Assembly: GCF_900129825.1 (NCBI RefSeq)
Contig: NZ_FQWZ01000005.1
Span: 62,001 to 126,000, forward strand
Reading direction: 5' to 3'
DNA length: 64,000 nt
Origin: Hydrocarboniphaga daqingensis
Lineage (GTDB): Bacteria; Pseudomonadota; Gammaproteobacteria; Nevskiales; Nevskiaceae
The translations under genes were made by a program, and so were the position numbers. The stretch's first letter is position 1; each line of letters opens with the position of its first letter. This document shows, one piece after another, positions 17,711-30,733 of the stretch. Below the pieces are notes generated by a model. It was not told the origin of the DNA and did no database searches. It saw nothing but the letters and a program-made list of their open reading frames with translations.

Positions 17711-19420
17711 ATGCGTATACAGACGTGTCTGGTTTTGTGCTGCGGGTGGCTTTTGACGGCTTGTGGAGCGTCGAGTCCGTCGGACGATATGTCCGGGCTG
17801 GAGAATCCAGCGACGGTAGCCGAGCTTGGGACAAGTCCCATCACCACCGTTGTAACGACGGCAACAACGGCGCTCAACGTCGATCGTCGTTGCGATACGG
17901 CACCGTATCCATCGGTGCAATGGACCGCCTGCGAAGCGGCCAACTACGCCAAAGCTCTGGGTGGACCAGCCGAGCAGGTGACCAATCCAGCCTTTGTGCA
18001 GCGTTGGCTGACACAGAGCCTGACCAATCTGTTGAGCTATCTGGCACGTAGTGCGGCGGATCCGAGCTGGTTGCTGGCGTCCACGCCGTTGCTCGGCGTG
18101 CTAACCGAACCCGCTGCGTTGGCCGCACAACTGCAAGCCTTGGTCGCCTCGCTGCAAGCCGACCCGAGTTCGGCAGCACGCCTGCCGCTGAACACGCCGG
18201 TGACCCCGCTGTGCGCGACCTGGAGTCTGCAATGCGCGGGCGACCCGTTCCTGTTTCCAAATGCCAAAGGGCCTGATGGCGCTGCGTTCTACACCGACGA
18301 AGCGAGTGTCACGCCGGTGGTGTTCTACGATCGCGACTGTGCGCGTTTGTCGGGTCGCGTATGGCTGCCGACTGGCGCGGGTAATCGCCGTCTGCCGGCC
18401 GTGGTCTTCACCAATGGTTCGGTGCAAGCACCCGAGACGGCGTACTGGTGGTTGGCGCAAGCACTGGTGCGCGCCGGCTACGCTGTGATGACCTATGACC
18501 CACGGGGCCAGGGCCGCAGCGATCTGCAGACGCCGGGGTTCCAGCAGGGCAGCAACTTCAATCCGAAGGTGTTCTGGGAAGGGCAGGTCGATGCCATCGA
18601 TTTCTTCCGCTCGTCGCCGCAGCGCCCGTACCCGCACCAGCAGCGTTGCGAAGGCACCTACCCGACAGAGACGACCGCGTTCAATCCGATCTGGCAGCAG
18701 CTCGATCCCGATCGCCTCGGCATCGCTGGGCACTCGTTGGGCGCCATCGGCGTATCGGTGGTGCAGGGCTACGGCGCGCCGGGTGCCGATCCTTGGCCGG
18801 GGCTGATCGACAGCGTAAACCCGGTCAAGGCGGCCATCGCCTACGACAGTCTGCTCGCGCCCGATGGCTCGGGTCTGTCGACGCTGGCCAATCTGCCGAT
18901 TCCACCGGGCTTGGCGGTCGCGCTGACCCAGTTGGCTGCACTGGGCGGGCTGCCGGCCTTCGCTCCGCAAGTGCCGGCCATGAGCTTCAATGCCGACTAC
19001 GCGTTTGCGCCGGTGCCCTATCTGCTGCCACCTCCGGCCGATGCACATCGGTCGACCATCAAGCTGTGGCAGCAGGCGGGTGTCCCAACGTACGGCATCA
19101 CGCTGCAGGGGACGACGCATTTTGATTTCTCGCTGCTGCCGTCATTCCCGGCCAGCTCCTGGTGCGCGGACACCAGCAGCGGCGCTTGCCGTGGTGGCTG
19201 GGGCCGTCCGGCGATCACCGCCTACAGCCTGGCTTGGTTCGACCGGTGGCTGAAACTGCCAGGCGAGCCCGGTCATGCCGACGCCGATCAGCGGCTGCTC
19301 GACGATGCCAGCCCTGATGCGGTGGCCAAGCTCAGCTTCCGCTACCAGTCGGCGCGTGACTTCCCTGACCGCAGCGGTGCGCGTCAGCGTTGCGACGACA
19401 TCCGCGCCGGCTGCAACTAG
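17711..19420 (+). CDS. Alpha/beta hydrolase lipoprotein
   Basis: 569 residues. A lipobox, MRIQTCLVLCCGWLLTACG, makes Cys18 the lipid-modified residue, so it is envelope anchored. The hydrolase fold begins after a ~190-residue leader region: YDPRGQGRSD, the nucleophile elbow GIAGHSLGAIGVS with the catalytic Ser, and a late His in TLQGTTHFDFS. The family includes esterases and lipases. Placed at the end of the sterol-like cluster, it could hydrolyse sterol or fatty esters outside the cytoplasm; no residue proves this. Terminators lie on both sides, so it is probably monocistronic. Confidence 0.8.
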   Translation: MRIQTCLVLCCGWLLTACGASSPSDDMSGLENPATVAELGTSPITTVVTTATTALNVDRRCDTAPYPSVQWTACEAANYAKALGGPAEQVTNPAFVQRWLTQSLTNLLSYLARSAADPSWLLASTPLLGVLTEPAALAAQLQALVASLQADPSSAARLPLNTPVTPLCATWSLQCAGDPFLFPNAKGPDGAAFYTDEASVTPVVFYDRDCARLSGRVWLPTGAGNRRLPAVVFTNGSVQAPETAYWWLAQALVRAGYAVMTYDPRGQGRSDLQTPGFQQGSNFNPKVFWEGQVDAIDFFRSSPQRPYPHQQRCEGTYPTETTAFNPIWQQLDPDRLGIAGHSLGAIGVSVVQGYGAPGADPWPGLIDSVNPVKAAIAYDSLLAPDGSGLSTLANLPIPPGLAVALTQLAALGGLPAFAPQVPAMSFNADYAFAPVPYLLPPPADAHRSTIKLWQQAGVPTYGITLQGTTHFDFSLLPSFPASSWCADTSSGACRGGWGRPAITAYSLAWFDRWLKLPGEPGHADADQRLLDDASPDAVAKLSFRYQSARDFPDRSGARQRCDDIRAGCN

Positions 19421-19439
19421 CGGCGGTGCGTCGCTGATG

Positions 19440-19483
19440 ACCCTGGCGTACCGGTGCGATCGCGCCGGTCCGCCAGGGTTTCT
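19440..19483 (+). terminator. Rho-independent terminator after the hydrolase gene
   Basis: ACCCTGGCG pairs perfectly with CGCCAGGGT, with inner ACCGG/CCGGT pairing, followed by TTTCTG. It starts 19 bases after the stop codon. Confidence 0.75.
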
Positions 19484-19555
19484 GTCGAACACTTGAACAC
19501 GAACGCCGCCACCGCGCTCGTTGGCGACGCTGGCATAACGTGCGAGCATGCAGTC

Positions 19556-19987
19556 GTGATCCGACTCCCGCCTTTCATCGTGCTGGTGCTGTGCCTGCTG
19601 CTGGCGCTGACGCGCGTGCTCGGCCTGCACGCGCATTACATGCCTTCGAGTCATCACGACGCGGTAGCGGCATTGCAGACCCTCGACGCACAGGCGCTCG
19701 AGCATGACCATGACCACAGCCATGACCACAGCGGGCTGATCGCCGAAACGGCTTCGGATCATCTGGCGGTTCACATGGCCCACGGTGAAGTCGACGCCGA
19801 CTCCCCGGACAAGACCACCGGCAAGCTGCCGCCGATGCTGATGATCGGCTTGTTGTCGGCGATCGCCGGGTTGCTGCTACTGCCCCGGCGCGCGCCACGC
19901 TACGCCGACGCCAGGCGCGAGCATCGTCATCAGCGTCGTTGGACCCACTTCAAACCTCTATCCCACGCACCGCCGCTCGCAGGCTGA
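19556..19987 (+). CDS. Small His-rich membrane protein upstream of czcCBA
   Basis: 143 residues from a GTG; an ATG in frame lies 34 codons further upstream but gives no better signal. There is an N-terminal hydrophobic segment (FIVLVLCLLLALTRVLGLHA), a His/Asp stretch (EHDHDHSHDHS near residue 55) and a second hydrophobic segment (MLMIGLLSAIAGLLLLP) before a basic tail. The His cluster suggests binding of a divalent metal, as in CzcI-like periplasmic proteins encoded ahead of czc operons. I do not recognise a named family. It lies 65 bases before czcC. Confidence 0.6.
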   Translation: MIRLPPFIVLVLCLLLALTRVLGLHAHYMPSSHHDAVAALQTLDAQALEHDHDHSHDHSGLIAETASDHLAVHMAHGEVDADSPDKTTGKLPPMLMIGLLSAIAGLLLLPRRAPRYADARREHRHQRRWTHFKPLSHAPPLAG

Positions 19988-20052
19988 TTCCAGTCCTGCC
20001 TAGAGGGGTTTGCCGCGTTCGCGCGGCTGATTGATGCGTTGGGAGTTCCACC

Positions 20053-21329
20053 ATGCAGTACCTGTTTTCGCGCGCCCTGACGATGGCGTGGACCGGCCTG
20101 TTCGCTGCCGTTGCGGCAGCCACCGATCTTGAGGTCGCTTCCGGCCCCCCGATGACGCTGACCGGCGCCGTACAGCTCGCGTTGCAGACGCATCCCGAGT
20201 TGGCGGGCTTCGCTTTTGATGTCCAAGCCCAGCAGGCGCTGTCCCGACAGTCGCAACTGCGTCCGGCTCCGGAGCTGGACCTGCTGGTCGAGGATATCGG
20301 TGGGTCCGGCGCACGCTCCGGCATCGAATCAGCGCAGACCACGCTGAGCTTGAGCCAGGTCATCGAGCTCGGTGGCAAGCGCGATGCACGCAGTGCCGTC
20401 GCGGCGGCCCGTCTCGACCGCCAGCGCAGCGAACAAGCCGTTCGGCAACTCGATATCGTCGCCGAGGTGGCACGGCGCTTTATTGCCACGTTGGCCCAGC
20501 AGTCCCGCGTGCTGATCGCACGCGAGTCGTTGAGCCTGGCCGAAAGCACGGCGCTGGCTGTCGAACGTCGTGTGCGCGCCGCCGCCGCGCCCGAGGCCGA
20601 GTCGGCACGAGCCCAGGTGGCGGTCGCCGAAGCGCGGCTGGACCTCGAAGATGCCATCCACAATCTGGCAACGCGTCGCCATTCTCTGGCGGCGGCTACG
20701 GGCGCCGCGGAGGCCGACTTCGGCGAGGCTCAAGGCGAACTTCTGCTGCTGCCTGCAGCCGCTGTGTTCGGCGATTGGGTCGCAAGGCTGAGGGCTTCAC
20801 CCGATTTTCTACGCTTTGCTGACGAGCAGCGGCTGCGTGATGCCGAAGTGCAGCTTGCAGAGCGGCAACGACGCGCCGATCTACGCGCGACGATAGGCGT
20901 CCGTCGCTATGAGATCGGAGATGACGTCGGCATGGTCGCCGGCATCGGACTGCCGCTGTTCGCATCGGCGCGGGCCACGCCGCAGATTGATGCACTGCGC
21001 GCCGAGCAAGGCCGTATCGAGTTCGACCGGCAGAGCGCGTTCTTGAAGGCACAAGACCAGCTGTTCGCGCGATACCAGGAAATGGAACATGCCCGGCACG
21101 TCGCCGGTGTGGTGCGCGACGAGGTGCTGCCGCAGCTGGAAAGCGCACTCGAAAAGACCCGGTACGCCTATCTGCGCGGGCGCTACTCGTACCTGGAGTG
21201 GGCCGATGCCCAGCAGCGCCTGCTGACGGCGCGCGTTCGCTTGATTGACGCCGCTGCCGACTTCCACAGCAACCGTATCGACATCGAGCGCCTGGCCGGC
21301 GAAAGCCTGGCCACGACTGGAGACCGTCC

Positions 21330-21333
<4 letters not shown>
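20053..21333 (+). CDS. czcC: Outer membrane efflux protein, TolC family (CzcC-like)
   Basis: 426 residues with an N-terminal signal peptide (MQYLFSRALTMAWTGLFAAV). It has the two-fold heptad-rich coiled-coil repeats of TolC-type outer membrane channels: LTGAVQLALQTHPELAGF near the start, SQVIELGGKRDARSAVA near residue 100, and the C-terminal LRGRYSYLEWADAQQRLL. It forms the outer membrane exit of the metal pump encoded by the next two genes. Its stop overlaps the czcB start (ATGA). Confidence 0.9.
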
Positions 21334-25704
<4,371 letters not shown>

Positions 25705-25709
25705 TCCAC

Positions 25710-25742
25710 TCCGGCGACGGCGTCCAATGGCCGGTCGCCGGA
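25710..25742. terminator. Bidirectional terminator between czcA and chrA
   Basis: TCCGGCGAC pairs with GTCGCCGGA (nine perfect base pairs), with an inner GGC/GCC pair, between two convergent genes. No strong T-run is seen. Confidence 0.65.
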
Positions 25743-25748
25743 CTCGCG

Positions 25749-27086
25749 CTAGGCGTAGCCCAGCATCTTGGCGGCAACGCCGAGCGTGCCGGCAGCGGCC
25801 AGGATCAGCAGCAGGTTGGCATGGAATCGCAGCAGCGCCAGCATCGCCGCGGCGCCCAGTGCCAAGGCGACGATGTTCAATGAATCCAGTTGCGGTGATG
25901 GCAGATGCAGCAGTCCGAACTGCACCTCGTCGACGCGCGCAAACAGGACGTGGATTGCAAACCAGATCGACAAGTTGAGAATCACGCCGACCACGGCCGC
26001 GGTGATCGCCGTCAGTGCCGCGCCGAGCCAGACATTGCCGCGTAGCCGTTCAATGTACGGCGCGCCCAGAAAGATCCACAGGAAGCACGGAACGAACGTG
26101 ACCCAGGTCGACAGCGAGCCGCCGAGGATGCCGCTGAGCAGTGGCGGCAGTGCGCCAGGATCGCGGTACGCGCCCAGAAAGCCCACGTAGGTCAGCACCA
26201 GAATCAAGGGCCCCGGCGTGGTCTCCGCCAGAGCCAGACCTTGCACCATCTCGCCCGGCAGCAACCAGCCATAACGCTCGACCGCTTGCTGGGCCATGTA
26301 GGCCAGTACGGCGTACGCGCCGCCGAAGGTGACCACGGCCATCTTGCTGAAGAACACGGCCTCCTGCGTGAACACGTGCTGTGCTCCGAGCGTCACCAGC
26401 AGCAACACGACCGGCAGCCCCCAAAGCGCTGCGCCGGCCAACAGCACGCGCAGCGTCCAGCTGGCGGTCGGATGCGCGTGATCGGGGATCGCGTCATGGT
26501 CATCATCGCCGGCCGCCGCTTTCGACTTGGTCTGGAAAATCGTTGGCGCCCAGCGCGCGCCAGCCAGGCCGATCATTGCAGCGGCGCCGATGATCACGGG
26601 GAACGGCACGGCGAACGCAAAGATCGCGATGAACGCGATCGCCGCGAGTCCGTGCAGCGCCGGATGTTTCAGCGCTTTCTTGCCGACGCGGATCACGGCT
26701 TCGACGACGATCGCCAGCGTCGCGGCTTGCAGGCCGAACAAAAGGCCCTGCATCCAGCTCAGATTGCCGTAGATCACATAGGCGATCGCGATCAAGGTCA
26801 TCAGCACGAAGCCCGGCAGGATGAACAGCACGCCAGCGATCACGCCGCCCCAGGTCTTGTGCAGCAGCCAGCCGATGTAGGTCGCCAGCTGCTGCGCTTC
26901 GGGACCGGGCAGCAACATGCAGTAATTCAGCGCATGCAGGAACCGCGTCTCCGATATCCAGCGCTTCTCGTCGACCAAAATCCGGTGCATCAGCGCGATC
27001 TGGCCGGCCGGTCCACCGAAGTTGATGAAGCCGATCTTGAGCCAGACGAAGAAGGCGTCGCGAAATGAAGCATGCGATGAGGACAT
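25749..27086 (-). CDS. chrA: Chromate efflux transporter ChrA (long form)
   Basis: 445 residues, the two-domain long ChrA form. The N-terminal half has FGGPAGQIALMHRILVDEKR, then the LLPGPEAQQLATYIGW signature. The second half repeats it more weakly (FGGAYAVLAYMAQQAVERYG and ETTPGPLILVLTYVGF), with about ten hydrophobic segments in all. It exports chromate from the cytoplasm. It lies six bases after the superoxide dismutase gene, on the same strand and divergent from chrB. Confidence 0.93.
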   Translation of the reverse strand: MSSSHASFRDAFFVWLKIGFINFGGPAGQIALMHRILVDEKRWISETRFLHALNYCMLLPGPEAQQLATYIGWLLHKTWGGVIAGVLFILPGFVLMTLIAIAYVIYGNLSWMQGLLFGLQAATLAIVVEAVIRVGKKALKHPALHGLAAIAFIAIFAFAVPFPVIIGAAAMIGLAGARWAPTIFQTKSKAAAGDDDHDAIPDHAHPTASWTLRVLLAGAALWGLPVVLLLVTLGAQHVFTQEAVFFSKMAVVTFGGAYAVLAYMAQQAVERYGWLLPGEMVQGLALAETTPGPLILVLTYVGFLGAYRDPGALPPLLSGILGGSLSTWVTFVPCFLWIFLGAPYIERLRGNVWLGAALTAITAAVVGVILNLSIWFAIHVLFARVDEVQFGLLHLPSPQLDSLNIVALALGAAAMLALLRFHANLLLILAAAGTLGVAAKMLGYA

Positions 27087-27092
27087 GAGCAG

Positions 27093-27851
27093 TCAGACCA
27101 TGCGGTGGAGAGCGAGTTGGAAACGGCGGTCGACGATTTGCCAGTCGACGTTGTCAAGAAACGCGTCGAGATAGCGCGCGGCGGCGCTGCCGTAATCGAG
27201 GTGATAGCTGTGCTCGTACATGTCGAGCACCAGCATCGGCACCCCGGCCACCGCGCCGTGCATGTGGTCGCTTGCCCATTGGTTGCGTAGTTCGCCCGTC
27301 GCGGCGTTGAACGTCAGCACGCACCAGCCGGAACCTCCGGCTAGCGACATCGCCGTACGGCGAAACTCGGCTTCCCAAGCCGCGACGCTGCCGTAGACCT
27401 GCGACAGCGCCTTGGCTACGTCGCCGCCAGCCTTGCCGTCGCCGCCAAGGTTGTCGAAGTAGTGCTCGTGCAGCACCACCGAGCCGACGCGGTGCAGTTC
27501 TTCGCGCTTGAGACCGCCGTAGACGATCGGCGGGAAGTCCGCGTCCTGCATCGCCGCCGCGAGGCGGCCCTCGATCAGGTTTAGCGCTTTGACCGAGCCG
27601 GCGTAGTTGTTTTCGTGATGTGAGCGGATCAACTTTTCGGACAAGCCGCGCAGCTTGGCCGGGTCGAAGCGCAGCGGCCGGACCGTGTGCTGGCCAGCGA
27701 AAGCCGGCTTGATCAGCAATGCACCAGCAGCCGGCAGCGTCGGTTCGGACTCGGCGCGCGCCGGCGCAGCGACGGCCGCCGTCGCCAGCCCCGAGCCGAT
27801 TAGGCTCAGCACGTCGCGGCGGCGGATGCCGTCGCTGTCTTCGTTGCTCAT
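27093..27851 (-). CDS. Exported Fe/Mn superoxide dismutase
   Basis: 252 residues. The N-terminus GIRRRDVLSLIGSGLATAAV is a twin-arginine-type signal, so the enzyme is probably periplasmic. The metal ligands of the Fe/Mn SOD fold are in SHHENNYAG, LHEHYFDNLGG and DMYEHSYHLDYG (Asp and His). It would remove superoxide formed during chromate reduction. It forms an operon with chrA and shares a promoter region with chrB. The ATG was chosen over upstream codons because it gives the Tat signal. Confidence 0.88.
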   Translation of the reverse strand: MSNEDSDGIRRRDVLSLIGSGLATAAVAAPARAESEPTLPAAGALLIKPAFAGQHTVRPLRFDPAKLRGLSEKLIRSHHENNYAGSVKALNLIEGRLAAAMQDADFPPIVYGGLKREELHRVGSVVLHEHYFDNLGGDGKAGGDVAKALSQVYGSVAAWEAEFRRTAMSLAGGSGWCVLTFNAATGELRNQWASDHMHGAVAGVPMLVLDMYEHSYHLDYGSAAARYLDAFLDNVDWQIVDRRFQLALHRMV

Positions 27852-27906
27852 TGGGAACAACCTTTGTCGCTGTGGTCGACCTAACCAGTCAGATCGTGAC
27901 ATATTA

Positions 27907-27922
27907 TGATACGACCGTATCA
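27907..27922. promoter_or_regulatory. Perfect palindrome between sod-chrA and chrB, candidate ChrB operator
   Basis: TGATACG-AC-CGTATCA, a perfect 7-bp inverted repeat with a 2-base spacer. It lies 15 bases before the chrB start codon and 55 bases before the sod start, inside an AT-rich patch (ATATTATGATAC) that could hold a -10 box. ChrB proteins are chromate-responsive repressors of their own operons, so this is the likely binding site. Confidence 0.6.
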
Positions 27923-27937
27923 AAGGGAAGATACAAC

Positions 27938-28882
27938 GTGCAAAACCTTGCTGAATGGCTGCTGCTGATCCATCTGTTGCCGGCCAAGCCGGACTATCTG
28001 CGCGTCAAAATCTGGCGTCGCTTGCAGGGGCTGGGCGCCGTCGCCATCAAGAACTCGGTCTACGTGTTACCGGCCGGCGAGCGGTCGCGCGAGGACCTAC
28101 AGTGGCTGCAAAAGGAGATCGAGGCGCTCGGTGGCGAGGCGTCGATCTGCGAAGCACGCTTCGTCGACGGCGTCAGTGACGCCCAGATCCGCGAGTTGTT
28201 CAACGCCGCGCGCGACGCGGATTACGCGCAGTTGATCGAGCAGTTGCGCGAGCCAAGCACCGGCGCGCCGGCCGACGAGTCCACGATTGACGAGCCGCGT
28301 CAGCGATTGCGCAAGGCGCGCAAGCGCTTTGAGCAGATCGTGGCGCTGGACTACTTCGGCGCTTCGGGTCGCGGGGCTTGCGCGGCACTGCTGGCCGAGC
28401 GCGAAGCAGCGCTGCGGCCACAGCCGATCGCGGCCCGAGCCGCGTCGGCGCACGGCTATCGCAGCCGCACATGGGTGACGCGTCCGGACGTCGGCATCGA
28501 CCGGATCGCTAGCGCTTGGTTGATCCAGCGCCACATCGACGCTGAAGCGCGGTTCGTGTTCGCGGCAGAGCAAGACCCGCCGGTTGACGGTCAACTGCGC
28601 TTTGACACGACTCAAGGCGAGTTCACGCATGTTGCCGACCGCTGCACATTCGAAGTGCTGCTCGACCGCTTCGGGCTCGACGATCCAGCGCTGGCGATGA
28701 TCGGCCGCATCGTGCACGACCTCGACTTCAAGGACGGCAAGTTCGGTGAGGACGAGGCGCCCGGCGTAGCGCGGCTGATCGATGGGCTGCGGCGTATGCA
28801 GCCCGACGATGTGGCGCGGATCAGCGCGGCAGGCGCGGTGTTCGACGCGCTGCTGGCGTCGTTCCAGCCGCCGCTAAGCTAG
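27938..28882 (+). CDS. chrB: Chromate resistance regulator ChrB
   Basis: 314 residues from a GTG preceded by AAAGGGAAG. The N-terminal half has WLLLIHLLPAKPDYLRVKIW with RRLQGLGAVAIKNSVYVLP, and the C-terminal half has WVTRPDVGIDRIASAWLI, with GEFTHVADRCTFEVLL and HDLDFKDGKF; these are the blocks of the ChrB family. ChrB senses chromate and regulates chrA expression; the C-terminal domain may also act in chromate handling. It is divergent from sod-chrA, with a palindrome in the shared promoter, and convergent with the next gene. Confidence 0.9.
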   Translation: MQNLAEWLLLIHLLPAKPDYLRVKIWRRLQGLGAVAIKNSVYVLPAGERSREDLQWLQKEIEALGGEASICEARFVDGVSDAQIRELFNAARDADYAQLIEQLREPSTGAPADESTIDEPRQRLRKARKRFEQIVALDYFGASGRGACAALLAEREAALRPQPIAARAASAHGYRSRTWVTRPDVGIDRIASAWLIQRHIDAEARFVFAAEQDPPVDGQLRFDTTQGEFTHVADRCTFEVLLDRFGLDDPALAMIGRIVHDLDFKDGKFGEDEAPGVARLIDGLRRMQPDDVARISAAGAVFDALLASFQPPLS

Positions 28883-28894
28883 ACGCGAACCGCC

Positions 28895-29887
28895 TCAGAC
28901 GATCGGAGGTCCGCTGAGCATCTGCTGCACGCCCTGCTCGAGATCGATGCGTGGCTGGTAGCCGAGACGGGCCTGGGCCTTGGCGATCGAGTAGCGATGC
29001 CGCCGCAGCAGAAAGCGCAGTGCGGTCGGGCTCGCCGGCGGCGTTTGTCCGCGCAGGCGCCACCACGGCTGGCTCAGGCGCATCAGCAGCATCACGGCCC
29101 AGGTCGGCAGCGCCGGAACGCGGCGGACGCCGGCGAGCCGCGCATGCGGGGCAAAGAACGCATCGCAGCGCGTCGCAACGCCGTCGGTGATGTTGAAGGC
29201 CTCGCCGATCGCATCGTGGTCCACCGCCAGCATCACGCCGTCGATCAGATTGTCGACATGGACATGGTTGATCACGCCGCTGCCGCGACCCGGCAGCATG
29301 AACACGCCGCGCCTCAGCATCTGCACCGGGCGCGTGACCCAGGGCAGGCTGCCGCGGCCGTAGACGTCACCGGGGCGGATCACGATCACGCCCAAGCGCT
29401 GTGGGTCGTTGAACGACAGCGCCACGCGCTCGCTGGCGAGCTTGGTGTCGTTGTAGACATTGCCCTGGCCGTCGACCGGGCCGTCTTCGGCGACGTCCTG
29501 CGGATAGTCGAAGCCGTAGACCATCACCGACGACAGATGCACCAGGCGCCGCACGCCGAGCTGCTGCGCCACTTTGCATACGGTGCGCGTGCCTTCGATG
29601 TTGACGCGCTCGTACAAGTCGCGCGGGCCGTCTTCCTCGACGATGGCCGCGGTGTGAAACACCCAGTCGGCGCCTTGCAGTGCGGCTGCGACGGCCGCCG
29701 CGTCGTTGACGCTGCCGACGACGACCTCGGCACCTGCGGCTCGTGCGCGCTCGGCGCCGGCCGGCGACAGGTCGAGACCGCGCACGGTCCAGCCGTTGGC
29801 GCGGGCGCGCTCGGCCATCCGCAGTCCGATGAAGCCGCCGATGCCGGTAATCGCAATCGTGGTGGAGGTGTGGGTCATCGGCTTCAT
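28895..29887 (-). CDS. NAD-dependent epimerase/dehydratase, 3-beta-HSD-like extended SDR
   Basis: 330 residues. The Rossmann motif is TGIGGFIG, followed by VFHTAA, HLSSVMVYG and catalytic Tyr/Lys in YNDTK. VIRPGDVYGRG and the substrate-region motif VHVDNLIDGVMLA mark the extended SDR class. Closest functional cousins by eye are 3-beta-hydroxysteroid dehydrogenase and sterol-4-carboxylate 3-dehydrogenase. It would oxidise a ring hydroxyl or modify a nucleotide sugar; the steroid option is favoured only by context. Its ATG overlaps the stop of the TetR gene (ATGA), so the two are translationally coupled. Confidence 0.82.
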   Translation of the reverse strand: MKPMTHTSTTIAITGIGGFIGLRMAERARANGWTVRGLDLSPAGAERARAAGAEVVVGSVNDAAAVAAALQGADWVFHTAAIVEEDGPRDLYERVNIEGTRTVCKVAQQLGVRRLVHLSSVMVYGFDYPQDVAEDGPVDGQGNVYNDTKLASERVALSFNDPQRLGVIVIRPGDVYGRGSLPWVTRPVQMLRRGVFMLPGRGSGVINHVHVDNLIDGVMLAVDHDAIGEAFNITDGVATRCDAFFAPHARLAGVRRVPALPTWAVMLLMRLSQPWWRLRGQTPPASPTALRFLLRRHRYSIAKAQARLGYQPRIDLEQGVQQMLSGPPIV

Positions 29888-30603
29888 GGCATGGAATGGG
29901 GTGGAGCGGCGGCAGCGGTGCTGCCGGCAAACGCGGCAGCGCCGGTCAGCAAGGCTTGGCACATCAGTGCGATTTCATCGATCAGTACGTCGATCTGCGG
30001 CGGGTTGGGCGCCGTCAGCCACTCGGCCAGCAGCTCGTTGATGCCGCCGACGACGGCGATGCTGATCAGTCGGTAATTGCGGGGTGGCAGTTCATCGGCG
30101 CGCACGCGCTGGTTCAAGTGCTGCTCGATCAGCCGCGCGACACCGTGGATCGCCGCGCGCCGGCGCTGCTCCATCGCCGCGCTGACGCCGACCACCTCGA
30201 GCACGCCGATCCGCGCGCGCCGCGCATCGCCGACGTAGTGGCGCATCACGCTGCCGACGACGCGCGTGACCAGCGCTTGCGGGTTCGGCGCCGCGGCTTG
30301 CAGCGCGCTCAGTGCCTCGCTGTTGAGCTCGTCGATGATGCGGTCATACAGCGCCGCCAGCAGTGCCTCGCGGCTGTCGAATAGCTCGTAGAAGTGCCGG
30401 GCGGTCACGCGGGCGTCGGCGCACAGCTGTTCGATCGGCGTGCGTGCGTAGCCCTGCGCGGCGAACAGCGTCATCGCGCTGTCGAGCAGACGTGTGCGGC
30501 GCTCATCGGCCCGCTGCTCCGCCGCCACGCCGCCGTAGCGGCGGCGCGCTGCCGTGGCGCCATCGGGCGCGGACGGCGGATCGGGTGGGGCGGTTTTCGG
30601 CAT
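29884..30603 (-). CDS. TetR-family transcriptional regulator
   Basis: 239 residues. The DNA-binding domain spans about residues 37-85: RTRLLDSAMTLFAAQGYART, EQLCADARVTARHFYELF and DSREALLAAL. A short Pro/Ala leader precedes it. It is divergent from the metallo-beta-lactamase-fold and SDR genes and cotranscribed with the extended SDR. A palindrome in the promoter is the likely operator, so it probably represses both directions until a ligand binds. Confidence 0.88.
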   Translation of the reverse strand: MPKTAPPDPPSAPDGATAARRRYGGVAAEQRADERRTRLLDSAMTLFAAQGYARTPIEQLCADARVTARHFYELFDSREALLAALYDRIIDELNSEALSALQAAAPNPQALVTRVVGSVMRHYVGDARRARIGVLEVVGVSAAMEQRRRAAIHGVARLIEQHLNQRVRADELPPRNYRLISIAVVGGINELLAEWLTAPNPPQIDVLIDEIALMCQALLTGAAAFAGSTAAAAPPHSMP

Positions 30604-30615
30604 CGTCGGGTATTT

Positions 30616-30631
30616 GATAAGACGTCTTGTC
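30616..30631. promoter_or_regulatory. Palindrome in divergent TetR promoter, candidate operator
   Basis: GATAAGACGTCTTGTC contains the perfect 10-bp palindrome AAGACGTCTT. It starts 13 bases upstream of the TetR start codon and about 100 bases upstream of the plus-strand gene, as expected for TetR autoregulation. Confidence 0.55.
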
Positions 30632-30733
30632 GGAATTACAGTAAGTCAATCCAGGGCCGGCGACAACGCAGACGGCACACGCCGCACTGCCGACCGCCCC
30701 CGCAACAGACACGAGCCATAACGGAGAAGGACG

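Noticed and set aside
19484-19506. Fourth copy of the 20-bp dyad near the His-rich gene
   Set aside because: TCGAACACTTGAACAC resembles the left flank of copy 2, but both half-sites are broken and the spacing needs a gap.
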